A stretch of DNA of 18,797 nt from NCBI GenBank assembly GCA_002730485.1, contig PCAH01000106.1, forward strand, positions 1-18,797. Direction: 5' to 3'. This DNA is from Dehalococcoidia bacterium (GTDB lineage Bacteria; Chloroflexota; Dehalococcoidia; UBA3495). The position numbers and the translations under genes were made by a program. This document shows positions 7,201-15,207 of this stretch, piece after piece. The notes beneath the pieces are model-generated. The model worked only from the letters and a program-made list of their open reading frames with translations, did no database searches and was not told where the DNA came from. Numbering within the stretch: the first letter of the stretch is position 1; each line of letters starts with the position of its first letter.

Positions 7201-8478
7201 ATGGCACAGAACAGTTCCAACAACGGGTCAGACGGCGAACGGTTCTTGGAACGACTGCCCAGCGAACTAGCTCGTTGGGAGTCGGATGGCATCATCACGG
7301 CCAATCAGAGCCAGGCCATCCGCGCCCGCTATTCCCTTGAAGGACTGGCTCCCAAGACCATTCGCGCCCAGGGCAGGCTGGTCACCGGACTGGCCGTCAT
7401 CGGTTCCGTTCTGGTGGGACTGGGCATCATCCTCTTCTTTGCCGCCAACTGGGATGGTATCGATCGCTGGCCAAAACTGGCTATCATACTTGCCGCGATT
7501 CTCACCGCCCACGGCGTTGGCTACTACCTCCGTTATCACCGTAACTACGCCCGGGTTGGCTCGGCGGTGATCCTCTTGGCCTGTCTCATCTACGGTGGCG
7601 GCGTGCATCTGGTGGGCCAGGTCTACAACGTGGACGTGAACGACCCCAGATTGATGTTGTTCTGGTTCCTCGGCGTTTTCCCCATGGTCTACATAGTGAA
7701 GTCCCAGCCCATTCAGTTGTTGGGGTTGGTTCTACTGTTGCTCGCTATTGGTTTCAGATTGCCGGACTGGATCGACGAGGTTTCCAGCGGCGAGGCAATC
7801 ATGGGCGCGGCACTTTACTTGATCCTGGGCCTATTGATCCTGTCCGTTGGACGGATTAAAGAAGAGATATTTGCCTTAAGGCCCTATTCGAAAGTATTCC
7901 AACTGGTGGGGTTGATAACAGCGCTGGGGGCGATGTTTGTGCTGACCTTCAAGGACGTGTTCGACGCCTTTGAGGAAGGTCGTTACATAGAGGGTGAATC
8001 GGAATTGGCCTTCCGCCTCTTGATTGCGACCGCTGGAGCATTGATCCTAGCCTTGGTAGTTGCCACCGCCTGGTTGCATCGGCGTAGTGAAGATGAATTC
8101 ACACTCTCCGGCGTGGAAGGCATCGCCATAGTCATCGCACTGGCTGCTGCGTATGTTGTGGTCGGCGTGAACACGGGCTCCGACGTGTTCTACTCAGTGG
8201 TGATAAACGCCCTCTTTGCAGTTGCCCTTCTGGGGGTGTTGGTCTCCGGTTATCTCCGCGGTCGTGAGACCCGGGTCAACATCGGCCTGGTCTTCGTTGG
8301 CATCGACATAGTAGCCCGGTACTTTGAGTACAGTTGGGACCTGTTGGACCGTTCGCTCATATTCGTGGCCGCCGGAGTGATCCTACTGATTGGCGGATAC
8401 CTGGTAGAACGCACCCGCCAGAAGATGCTTGAGCGCATCAGGACCGCCGACTCTCCACAGTCGGGAGGCCCGCGATGA
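7201..8478 (+). CDS. DUF2157 multi-pass membrane protein
   Basis: This protein of about 425 residues has the DUF2157 N-terminal pattern (ELARWESDGIITANQSQAIRA, key W-x3-G-I-I-T) and then roughly 11-12 hydrophobic segments, such as GLAVIGSVLVGLGIILFFAA, LAIILAAILTAHGVGYYL and the last SLIFVAAGVILLIGGYLVER. It is an integral membrane protein of unknown function. I place the start at ATG 7201, since AGGA (7190-7193) is 7 bases before it but only 1 base before the other ATG at 7195. Its stop overlaps the next start (ATGA, 8475-8478). DUF2157 genes typically occur with, or are fused to, GDYXXLXY-domain genes, exactly as here, so the two likely form a membrane complex. Confidence 0.9.
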   Translation: MAQNSSNNGSDGERFLERLPSELARWESDGIITANQSQAIRARYSLEGLAPKTIRAQGRLVTGLAVIGSVLVGLGIILFFAANWDGIDRWPKLAIILAAILTAHGVGYYLRYHRNYARVGSAVILLACLIYGGGVHLVGQVYNVDVNDPRLMLFWFLGVFPMVYIVKSQPIQLLGLVLLLLAIGFRLPDWIDEVSSGEAIMGAALYLILGLLILSVGRIKEEIFALRPYSKVFQLVGLITALGAMFVLTFKDVFDAFEEGRYIEGESELAFRLLIATAGALILALVVATAWLHRRSEDEFTLSGVEGIAIVIALAAAYVVVGVNTGSDVFYSVVINALFAVALLGVLVSGYLRGRETRVNIGLVFVGIDIVARYFEYSWDLLDRSLIFVAAGVILLIGGYLVERTRQKMLERIRTADSPQSGGPR

Positions 8479-9057
8479 GCCTGCCACTGAAGATTGCGTT
8501 CTGGGCCACTGTGGCCGGACAGATCATCCTGCTGCTGTCTTTCATCGCCGTGAAGGAAGACACTCTGCGCAGCGGCACTTCGGTGATACTGGAGACTGCG
8601 CCGGTCGATCCCAGATCCATCCTGCAAGGTGACTTCGTCGTACTTGATTACAAGATCGCCGAACTGCCCGAGGGCATGGAAAAAACCCCACGGGGGGGAG
8701 CGGATATACGTGGGATTGAGCCCTGGGGCAGAGGGAGTTTGGCACGCCTACTTCTACACCTTTGAAAGACCGTCTTCAGACAAGGTTTTCATCAGGGGCA
8801 CGGTGAACGACCGGGGACGCTTGGAGTTCGGAATCGATACGTTTTTCATTCCGGAGGGTAAGGGTTTTATCATCGATAGAGCATCAGACGTGAAGGTCAG
8901 AGTAACGGTCGGTACCACCGGCGAGGCGGTGATTGAGGACCTGATCTTGGATGGTGTGCCCTTTGACCCATCCCTGCCGCCGAATACCATAACGAAGAAG
9001 GAACCGCCGCCAATTCCACCGGAGTCCACGCCGACGCCCGTAACTCCTGCGAGATAG
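8475..9057 (+). pseudogene. GDYXXLXY-domain protein, interrupted by an apparent +1 frameshift
   Basis: The first part (8475 to about 8692) encodes an N-terminal membrane anchor (FWATVAGQIILLLSFIAVK) and the family motif G52-D-F-V-V-L-D-Y59. Read straight on, the frame diverges after EKTPRG and stops at 8765. The rest of the domain continues in another frame from the G run to 9057 (ERIYVGLSPGAEGVWHAYF, then RGTVNDRGRLEFGIDTFFIPE), with a Pro-rich tail. Dropping one G from the seven at 8692-8698 joins both parts into a smooth product of about 193 residues, normal for the family. It overlaps the DUF2157 stop by 4 bases. It may be an assembly or sequencing slip, a true mutation, or a slippage site; the sequence alone cannot decide. 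Both halves look well conserved, which argues against an old pseudogene. Confidence 0.85.
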
Positions 9058-9066
9058 GGAAGACTC

Positions 9067-9585
9067 ATGCCAAACGTAGTGCTAGTGATAGACATGGTCA
9101 AAGGCTTCTTAGAGCCTGGCCACAACCTTTATAGCGCCAATTACCGGGAAATCATTCCCAAGGTCCACGACTTGCTGAGCAGGGAGAAATCAGCAGATTC
9201 TGAGATTCTCTTCGTCTCTGACCACCACGACCCGGACGACCTTGAGTTTGAGATGTTCCCCGTGCACTGCGTTAAGGGCACTGAAGAACCAAACGTGATA
9301 CCGGAGCTGGAAGAATTCGTGACCGATAGCAATGTCATTCCCAAGAACCGGTACAGCGGCTTCTTCAACACATCGTTGGAGTCCGCGCTGGCCGCCAAGT
9401 CGCCAGACAAGATAATCATCTGCGGGGTTTGTACCGACATCTGTGTCATGCACACCGCGTCGGATGCCCGCAACCGGGATTACAAGGTTGAGGTGCCATC
9501 AGACTGCGTGGCCAGCTTCGATGCCGACGCCCATGAGTGGGCGCTCTCCCACCTGAAGAACATACTGGGCGCATCGGTAATATGA
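9067..9585 (+). CDS. Isochorismatase/nicotinamidase-like cysteine hydrolase
   Basis: This 172-residue cysteine hydrolase of the isochorismatase superfamily hydrolyses amides or related bonds. The catalytic triad can be read directly: D9 (VIDMVKGF), K93 (IPKNRYSGF) and C126 (GVCTDICVMHTA). A nicotinamidase-like metal site is suggested by SDHHDP (D52, H54) and FPVHCVKGTEE (H67). These make a nicotinamidase-type amidase likely, but the usual second metal His after the D-x-H motif is not in its normal place, so nicotinamide is not assured. The ribosome site AGGGAAG overlaps the stop of the preceding gene, with a gap of 9 bases, so it is probably co-transcribed with the DUF2157 pair. Confidence 0.9.
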   Translation: MPNVVLVIDMVKGFLEPGHNLYSANYREIIPKVHDLLSREKSADSEILFVSDHHDPDDLEFEMFPVHCVKGTEEPNVIPELEEFVTDSNVIPKNRYSGFFNTSLESALAAKSPDKIIICGVCTDICVMHTASDARNRDYKVEVPSDCVASFDADAHEWALSHLKNILGASVI

Positions 9586-9620
9586 CTCGGTGAAACGTAA
9601 CCCTGCCAGGTCCACGCTCC

Positions 9621-9650
9621 TTGCTAATGCTCCAAATTCCCAGGTATCAT
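9621..9650 (+). promoter_or_regulatory. Candidate promoter for the vWA gene
   Basis: TTGCTA (9621-9626), an 18-base spacer and TATCAT (9645-9650) lie in the 146-base gap before the vWA gene, about 80 bases ahead of its ATG. Each box matches consensus at 4 or 5 of 6 positions. Confidence 0.4.
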
Positions 9651-9731
9651 GAGCCTAATACCTGCCTATCATCTAGGTCTTGAACCGCACCGTATCATCT
9701 GGACCCAGCTCCGGATAATGAGGAAGGCGCG

Positions 9732-11762
9732 ATGCTCTACCGCTCTTACAAATACTCCCAGTGGGACGGCAGCCAGCGGATCTTTGAACTTGACGCTGAT
9801 CAGCTGATGGACCTCCTTTCGGATGACATCCTGAAAGACGGCGATGTCATGCAGGCGCTCCGCGATCTGATGCGGAAAGGACTTCAGGACCGTGACGGTC
9901 AGCAGATGCCCGGTCTCCGGGAACTGATGGAGCAGCTCAAGAACCAACGCCGCCAGCAGCTACAGCAGCACAACATGGACTCCGTGGTTGATGACCTGAA
10001 AGAGCGAATGGATGAGATCATCCAGTTGGAACGTGAGGGCATCAAACGCCGCGTGGATGAGGCGACCGAGCAGGTAGAGGCCGACGAAAGTGAAGACAAG
10101 ACCCAGCAGGAAAGTCTGCTGGACCTTCTTAAAAAGAGAGCAGACAACAACCGCGAGAAGTTAGACGCCTTGCCAGAGGGACTTGCCGGGCAGCTCAAGG
10201 AGTTGATGGAGTACGACTTCATGGACCCCGAGGCCCAGGAGAAGTTCCAAGAGCTTTTGGACGCCCTCAAGAGCCAGATGTCCCAGAACATGGGCCAGCA
10301 GATGATGGACCAGATCAAGGGGATATCGGAAGAAGACCAGGCCGCCACCCGGGACATGATGCGCGCGCTGAACGAGATGATCCGCGACAAGATGTCCGGA
10401 CAGGAGCCAGACTTTGACGGGTTCATGGACAAGTTCGGCCAGATGTTTGGCGATAACCCGCCCCAGAGTTTTGAAGAACTCATGGAGCAGTTGCAGCAGC
10501 AGTTGGCCCAGTCTCAATCCATGCTGGATAGCATGTCGCCCGAAGCCCGCCGCGAGATGGAAGACGCTTTAGCCCAAGCATTGGACCCGGAAACCCAGCG
10601 TGAGATGGCCGAGTTCGCTTCGCTCATGGAACAGATGATGCCCATGGACGACCTGCGCCGCCAATATCCCTTCCTGGGTGACGATTCCATGACCATGGAA
10701 CAGGCCATGGAGATGATGCGCGAGCTTCAAGAACTGGACCAACTGGAACAATCCCTCCAGGAGGCCATGCGCACTGGAAACATGAACGACATCGACCCGG
10801 AAAAGTTGTCCGACCTGCTTGGCGATGACGCCCGCCGCATCTACGACGAGCTAGAACGACTCAAGAAGATGCTTGAAGAGTCTGGCTATATCACCAACAA
10901 CGACAAGATGGACCTCACCGCCCAGGGGATTCGGCGCATCGGCCAGAAGGCCCTGAAAGAAGTCTTCACCCACCTACGGAAAGACCGTATGGGTAACCAC
11001 CAGATGGACGCCCGGGGCGCAAATGGCGACCTGTTGGGCGAGACCAAACCCTACGAGTTTGGCGACCCATTCCAAGTCGATCTCCAGGCCACGGTTAAAA
11101 ACGCCGTTCTGCGTGGCGGCCCGCAAGTTCCGGTGCGTTTGAGCGCCGAAGACTTTGAGGTCTTCCGTAACGAACACATGACCAGGTCATCGACCGTCCT
11201 CCTGCTGGACCAAAGCAGGTCCATGGGCCTGTTCAACAACTGGCAGGCGGCCAAGAAAGTGACACTGGCGCTGATGGCCTTGATGCGCAGTCAATTTCCC
11301 CGGGACACCCTCCATATAGTGGGGTTCTCCGATTACGCCAGGGAGATCAAAGAAGAAGAGATGGCCAAGTGTTCCTGGAACGCTTGGGTATCAGGGACCA
11401 ACCTTCATCACGCATTGATGCTGGCCCGGAAATTGCTCTCCAAGGAGAAGGGCGGCACCCGACAGATATTGGTGGTAACCGACGGCGAACCCACCGCCCA
11501 TCTGGAGGGCGACCGGGCATTCTTCGCCTACCCGCCTAGCCACCGCACGGAATTGGAGACCTTGAAAGAGGTCCGCAAGTGTACCCAAGAAGATATTGTG
11601 ATCAACACATTCATGCTTGAGAACAACTATCAGTTGGTCAACTTTGTGGAGCGCATGACCCGAATCAACAACGGTCGGGCATTCTACAGCAGCGCCGCCA
11701 ACCTGGGCGAATACCTGTTGGTTGACTACGTATCCAACCGTCGAAAACGCGTTTCTGCCTAG
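9732..11762 (+). CDS. vWA-domain protein with long Met/Gln-rich helical region (COG4867-like)
   Basis: The protein has 676 residues. Residues ~20-430 are highly charged, rich in Met, Gln, Glu and Asp and predicted helical (for example MEMMRELQELDQLEQSL). The C-terminal von Willebrand A domain carries an intact MIDAS: D493-Q-S-R-S497, T556 (SGTNLHH), and D584 (VTDGEP). The layout recalls COG4867-type proteins and, more loosely, the BchD/CoxE class, which work with MoxR/ChlI-type AAA+ ATPases to remodel or metallate partners. No such ATPase is in the window. ATG follows AGGAAGG (9721-9727) with short spacing. No signal peptide or membrane segment is seen, so it is probably cytoplasmic. Function is not established. 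It appears to be transcribed alone, upstream of the pyr leader. Confidence 0.85.
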   Translation: MLYRSYKYSQWDGSQRIFELDADQLMDLLSDDILKDGDVMQALRDLMRKGLQDRDGQQMPGLRELMEQLKNQRRQQLQQHNMDSVVDDLKERMDEIIQLEREGIKRRVDEATEQVEADESEDKTQQESLLDLLKKRADNNREKLDALPEGLAGQLKELMEYDFMDPEAQEKFQELLDALKSQMSQNMGQQMMDQIKGISEEDQAATRDMMRALNEMIRDKMSGQEPDFDGFMDKFGQMFGDNPPQSFEELMEQLQQQLAQSQSMLDSMSPEARREMEDALAQALDPETQREMAEFASLMEQMMPMDDLRRQYPFLGDDSMTMEQAMEMMRELQELDQLEQSLQEAMRTGNMNDIDPEKLSDLLGDDARRIYDELERLKKMLEESGYITNNDKMDLTAQGIRRIGQKALKEVFTHLRKDRMGNHQMDARGANGDLLGETKPYEFGDPFQVDLQATVKNAVLRGGPQVPVRLSAEDFEVFRNEHMTRSSTVLLLDQSRSMGLFNNWQAAKKVTLALMALMRSQFPRDTLHIVGFSDYAREIKEEEMAKCSWNAWVSGTNLHHALMLARKLLSKEKGGTRQILVVTDGEPTAHLEGDRAFFAYPPSHRTELETLKEVRKCTQEDIVINTFMLENNYQLVNFVERMTRINNGRAFYSSAANLGEYLLVDYVSNRRKRVSA

Positions 11763-11799
11763 AAAAAAATTGGTTCTTTAATTGGGCGTGTGGCCTCTT

Positions 11800-11829
11800 T
11801 TGCGAAACCACATGCTCTGTTAAGATAAT
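11800..11829 (+). promoter_or_regulatory. Candidate promoter of the pyr operon
   Basis: TTGCGA (11800-11805), an 18-base spacer and GATAAT (11824-11829) lie upstream of the PyrR attenuator. The transcript would start near 11836, about 60 bases ahead of the PyrR-binding hairpin and about 250 ahead of pyrR, which fits an attenuated leader. Confidence 0.45.
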
Positions 11830-11895
11830 TGGACAATCGAATAGATAAACGGGTCGTGCGGTCAGTCTGATTCAGATTTGGCCACACTTTTAAGA

Positions 11896-11911
11896 CAGTC
11901 CAGAGAGGCTG
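11896..11911 (+). promoter_or_regulatory. PyrR-binding hairpin (anti-antiterminator)
   Basis: AGTCCAGAGAGGCT (11897-11910) matches the PyrR RNA consensus ARUCCNGNGAGGYU, known from Bacillus, at every position. It folds as a hairpin: CAGTC (11896-11900) with GGCTG (11907-11911), one G-U pair, and the hexaloop CAGAGA. With UMP bound, PyrR would hold this hairpin and so allow the downstream terminator to form. Confidence 0.9.
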
Positions 11912-11988
11912 GCAAAGTAGAGCACCCCCAAACTCCGCAAATTGCATCGCTGCACCCTTTGTGTGAGTCGTTTGTGCCCTTGCCAGCT
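11907..11988 (+). promoter_or_regulatory. Antiterminator pairing of the pyr leader
   Basis: GGCTGGCAA (11907-11915), which includes the 3' arm of the PyrR hairpin, can pair over 9 bases (one G-U) with TTGCCAGCT (11980-11988), part of the 5' arm and apex of the terminator. The two folds exclude each other, as expected for PyrR attenuation: without PyrR-UMP the antiterminator forms and transcription reads through. Confidence 0.75.
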
Positions 11989-12009
11989 GTTGGTAAGGGC
12001 TTTTTTATT
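11976..12009 (+). terminator. Intrinsic terminator of the pyr attenuator
   Basis: GCCCTTGCC (11976-11984) pairs with GGTAAGGGC (11992-12000) with one G-U pair, extended inward by A-T. It is followed directly by TTTTTTATT (12001-12009). It stands 80 bases before pyrR and after the PyrR-binding hairpin, in the expected attenuator order. It could also serve as the end of readthrough from the vWA gene. Confidence 0.9.
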
Positions 12010-12022
12010 GGCTGAAAACAAG

Positions 12023-12088
12023 GCCAGAGTCAGTTAGGTAAGCTGCCAGTTTTCTTAGATACACAGCCAGAGTTCGTTAGGTAAGCAG
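12023..12088 (+). repeat. Duplicated 23-base unit carrying the pyrR ribosome binding site
   Basis: Bases 12023-12045 and 12066-12088 match at 20 of 23 positions. Both share GCCAGAGT and GTTAGGTAAGC. The second copy ends immediately before the pyrR ATG and supplies its Shine-Dalgarno (TTAGGTAAG). The first copy has the same Shine-Dalgarno but no start codon after it. The 43-base period suggests a local duplication. The core CCAGAG also occurs in the PyrR hairpin loop (11900-11905). Confidence 0.7.
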
Positions 12089-12655
12089 ATGCAAGAACGA
12101 CAGATAATGAACCAAGAGGACGTGCGCCGTGCCCTAACCAGGGTTGCGCACGAGATTCTTGAGCACAACCGAGGTGCCGAAGAACTGGTGATCGTGGGTA
12201 TCCACACCGGGGGCGTGCACCTGGCCCGTCGCATCGCCGCCAGCCTGCTGGAGTTTGAAGGCATCGAAGTGCCGGTTGCGACCTTGGATGTGAGCCTTTA
12301 CCGGGACGACCTCGGTGTGAGAACCCAGACGCAAACCAAGCTTCAACCAACGGACATTCCGTCCGGAATCCAGGGCAAGAGCGTGGTATTGGTGGATGAC
12401 GTTCTATATACCGGACGCACCATCAGAGCCGCAATGGACGCCCTGGTCGACTTTGGCCGCCCCCAGCAGATCCAGTTGGCCATCCTGCTGGACCGGGGGC
12501 ACCGCGAGTTACCCATTAGGGCGGATTACGTGGGGCAGAACCTGCCCACCGCCATCGGTGAGCGGGTCAAAGTCCGTCTGCTGGAAACCGATGGCAGAGA
12601 CGAAGTCGCCCTGATGTTCGAAGATATCTACGAAGACGAAGACGTTGATGAATAA
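12089..12655 (+). CDS. pyrR: Bifunctional pyr operon regulator/uracil phosphoribosyltransferase PyrR
   Basis: PyrR senses UMP and PRPP, binds the pyr leader RNA, and in many species also makes UMP from uracil and PRPP. The 188-residue type I phosphoribosyltransferase shows [13 protein letters not shown] near the N-terminus, DVSLYRDDL, the PRPP loop V99[12 protein letters not shown]111, and [22 protein letters not shown], all characteristic of PyrR. An acidic tail ([11 protein letters not shown]) is slightly longer than usual. I keep ATG 12089 because its Shine-Dalgarno is well placed; an ATG at codon 7 is a weaker option. It is the first gene of the pyr operon, directly behind an attenuator that contains its own binding site, so autoregulation by attenuation is expected. 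Confidence 0.97.
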   Translation: MQERQIMNQEDVRRALTRVAHEILEHNRGAEELVIVGIHTGGVHLARRIAASLLEFEGIEVPVATLDVSLYRDDLGVRTQTQTKLQPTDIPSGIQGKSVVLVDDVLYTGRTIRAAMDALVDFGRPQQIQLAILLDRGHRELPIRADYVGQNLPTAIGERVKVRLLETDGRDEVALMFEDIYEDEDVDE

Positions 12656-12721
12656 AGATGCGGCAACCGGCTTCCTTAGATCGACCAAAAGAATAATTGG
12701 AGAGAATTAGGAATTATTGAT

Positions 12722-13744
12722 ATGAGCCTCTCCCGAACGATAGACACCCCAGATATAGAAGAAGCGCTGGCGGCCGGAACGAAAAACCGCAAGCACGTTT
12801 TAGACCTGGACGATTTCTCCCGAGAGGAGATTTCCGAGGTTTTGGACTCTACCCGCAGCATGAAAGAAGTGCTGGGAAGGGACATCAAGAAAGTCCCTGC
12901 CCTGCGTGGAAAGGTCATTGTCACGCTGTTCTATGAAGCCAGCACCCGCACCCGCATCTCCTTTGAGGAGGCGGGCAAGGTATTGAGCGCCGACGTCATC
13001 AACATGTCGGCTTCTGGCAGCAGCACCGAGAAGGGCGAGTCGCTCCTGAATACGGGGTTGACCATTCAGGCCATGGGTGTGGACACCATTGTCATTAGGC
13101 ACCCCCACTCCGGTGCGCCCTATCTCCTGGCACAGCAACTGGATAAGGTCAACATCATCAACGCCGGCGACGGACTCCACGCCCACCCAACCCAAGCCCT
13201 GCTGGACCTCTATACCGTCCGGGACAAACTGGGCGGCCTTGAAGGCAAGAAGATAGTGATTGTCGGTGATGTCTTGCACAGCCGCGTGGCCCGCTCCGAC
13301 ATATGGGGCTTTGCCAAGATGGGGGCGAAAGTCGTCCTTTCCGGCCCCAGCACCCTGATGCCACCGGACTTGCTGCGCTCTAGCAGTAGTATCGTCAGAT
13401 CGACCATTGGGTCACTGGTGGAGGTGGATTCCGACCTGGACCGGGCTATAGAAGGGGCCGACGTGGTCATGGCCCTCAGGTTGCAGCAAGAAAGACAGAA
13501 CGCCGGGTTCCTGCCCAGCCTGCGGGAGTACATCAGACGCTGGCAGGTCACGGATGAACGTCTGGCCCGAGCCAACCCTGGAGCCATGGTTATGCACCCC
13601 GGCCCCATGAACGAGGGAATAGAGATCAGCAATAGCATTGCCCACGGGGGCAATTCGGTGATTGAAGACCAGGTGACCAACGGCGTGGCAGTGCGTATGG
13701 CCCTGCTCTACCAAGTGACCATCGGGCCTGCTCAGCAGGCTTAA
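12722..13744 (+). CDS. pyrB: Aspartate carbamoyltransferase catalytic subunit
   Basis: PyrB joins carbamoyl phosphate and L-aspartate to N-carbamoylaspartate, the second step of UMP synthesis. The carbamoyl phosphate site is F70-YEASTRTR78. Other landmarks are RHPHSGAP, AHPTQALLDLYT, VGDVLHSRVARS and HPGPMNEG. At 340 residues it is some 25-30 longer than typical, because of an N-terminal extension (residues ~1-22, before KHVLDLDDFS). ATG 12722 is preceded by AGGA 9 bases upstream and by GGAGAG further off. It follows pyrR by 66 bases. No pyrI regulatory subunit gene is seen, so it likely works as a trimer or with dihydroorotase, as in Gram-positive-like operons. Confidence 0.97.
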   Translation: MSLSRTIDTPDIEEALAAGTKNRKHVLDLDDFSREEISEVLDSTRSMKEVLGRDIKKVPALRGKVIVTLFYEASTRTRISFEEAGKVLSADVINMSASGSSTEKGESLLNTGLTIQAMGVDTIVIRHPHSGAPYLLAQQLDKVNIINAGDGLHAHPTQALLDLYTVRDKLGGLEGKKIVIVGDVLHSRVARSDIWGFAKMGAKVVLSGPSTLMPPDLLRSSSSIVRSTIGSLVEVDSDLDRAIEGADVVMALRLQQERQNAGFLPSLREYIRRWQVTDERLARANPGAMVMHPGPMNEGIEISNSIAHGGNSVIEDQVTNGVAVRMALLYQVTIGPAQQA

Positions 13745-13788
13745 CTCCAAATAGGAATCATCAAGAGATTGGAACGCGGGAGAAGTGT

Positions 13789-15162
13789 TTGGAAACGGAA
13801 AGTTTAGTTATTCGCCATGCCAGGATCATCGACCCCAGCCGAGACTTGGACCGGGTGGGCGATATCTTGATCGGCAGCGGAGAGATACTGGCAACCGGTA
13901 GGCTGGGTCTGGACCGCATTCCCGAAGGAGCCAAGGTCATCGATGGCACCGGGTTGGTCGTCGCCCCCGGATTCATTGACCTACACTGCCATCTGCGTGA
14001 GCCAGGGTTCGAGTATAAAGAGACCATTGCCGCAGGTTCCAAAGCGGGAGCCAAAGGCGGGTTCACAACCCTCTGCGCCATGCCCAACACCGACCCGCCC
14101 ATCGATAACGCCGCAGTTGTGGAATTCATCCAACAGAAGGCTCATCAGGATTCCCCGGTGCGGATACTGCCCATTGGGTGCGTGACCAAAGGCAGGAAGG
14201 GCCACGAACTTGCAGAGATGGAAGAACTGGCCAGCGCCGGTGTTGCGTGCTTCAGCGATGACGGCGACCCAGTGTTTGACGCCAACCTGATGAAACTGGC
14301 GCTTACCTACAGTTCTGACCTGGGTCTGGCCATCAGCAATCACTGTCAGGAGAAGTCATTGTCCTGCAACGGGGTTATGGCCGAGGGGCCAGTGGCGACC
14401 CACCTGGGATTGGACGGCATACCGGCCGCGGCAGAAGAGGCCATGATCGCCCGGGACATTGCCCTGGCTGAAGCCACCGGCGGACGACTCCACGTTGCCC
14501 ATCTCAGCACTGCCGGCAGTGTGCCGCTGGTGCGAGAAGCCAAGGACCGCGGCCTTTCTGTGACCGCTGAGGTCTGCCCCCACCACCTCACGGTCACCGA
14601 CCAGTGGGTGTTGGGAGGCAAGGGAGCGGCCACTTCCGAAGCTGGTGGCCTGGCCTACGACACCAGCACCAAGGTCTATCCGCCGCTTCGGTCTCATAGG
14701 GATGTTGAGGCGTTGATCGTAGGACTGGCCGACGGGGTGATCGATTGTATCGCCACCGACCACGCACCCCACGACCTGACCAGCAAGCAGGTGACCTACC
14801 AGGACGCCTCCTTCGGGATCAGCGTATTGGAGACCGCTTTGGGGTCGCTGATGCAGTTGGTCCACGAGAGCAAGTTGAGCATGGCCGACATGGTGGACCG
14901 CCTGACCTTGGGACCGGCCAAGGTCTTGGGCGAGACCTATACCGACCTGGCCACACTGCAGCCGGGAACCACTGCTGACATAGTCATCTTTGACCCTGAT
15001 CAAGAATGGACAGTCGACACGTCAGAGTTCGAGTCAAAAGGTAAGAACACGCCCTTGGAAGGCACAAAACTAAAAGGGCAGGTGGTGGCGACCATCGTTG
15101 GCGGGTCGATCATCTATGAAGGGCCAGGCCTGAAGTTCCAAGAAGTCAGAGGCCGGGCATAA
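13789..15162 (+). CDS. pyrC: Dihydroorotase (class I)
   Basis: PyrC closes N-carbamoylaspartate to dihydroorotate, the third step of the pathway, as a metal-dependent amidohydrolase. Its 457 residues include the metal motif D64-L-H66-C-H68 followed by LREPGFEYKET, then CAMPNTDPPID, FSDDGDPV, AISNHCQ, LHVAHLSTAGS and CIATDHAPH. This pattern and length fit class I dihydroorotases rather than the shorter E. coli type. The start is TTG 13789 with GGGAGAAG (13778-13785) just upstream; the nearby GTG 13785 is out of frame. It lies 44 bases after pyrB, as in many pyrR-B-C-A operons. A residue longer loop around KGAATSEAGGLAYDTSTKVYPP (key STKVYPP) precedes the substrate region. Confidence 0.96.
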   Translation: METESLVIRHARIIDPSRDLDRVGDILIGSGEILATGRLGLDRIPEGAKVIDGTGLVVAPGFIDLHCHLREPGFEYKETIAAGSKAGAKGGFTTLCAMPNTDPPIDNAAVVEFIQQKAHQDSPVRILPIGCVTKGRKGHELAEMEELASAGVACFSDDGDPVFDANLMKLALTYSSDLGLAISNHCQEKSLSCNGVMAEGPVATHLGLDGIPAAAEEAMIARDIALAEATGGRLHVAHLSTAGSVPLVREAKDRGLSVTAEVCPHHLTVTDQWVLGGKGAATSEAGGLAYDTSTKVYPPLRSHRDVEALIVGLADGVIDCIATDHAPHDLTSKQVTYQDASFGISVLETALGSLMQLVHESKLSMADMVDRLTLGPAKVLGETYTDLATLQPGTTADIVIFDPDQEWTVDTSEFESKGKNTPLEGTKLKGQVVATIVGGSIIYEGPGLKFQEVRGRA

Positions 15163-15207
15163 TACGTTGCTTGGCGGCAGCAAGTATCGAACTGAAAAAT
15201 CTTATAT

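Noticed and set aside
8629..9057. Independent gene starting at GTG 8629
   Set aside because: Its first ~25 codons are an out-of-frame reading of the GDYXXLXY motif region; only the part after the G7 run is domain sequence, so it is the second half of the interrupted gene.
14356..15003. 215-codon minus-strand open frame inside pyrC
   Set aside because: It is antisense to a well-supported dihydroorotase; the His/Gly/Gln-rich composition and lack of a ribosome site mark it as a shadow.
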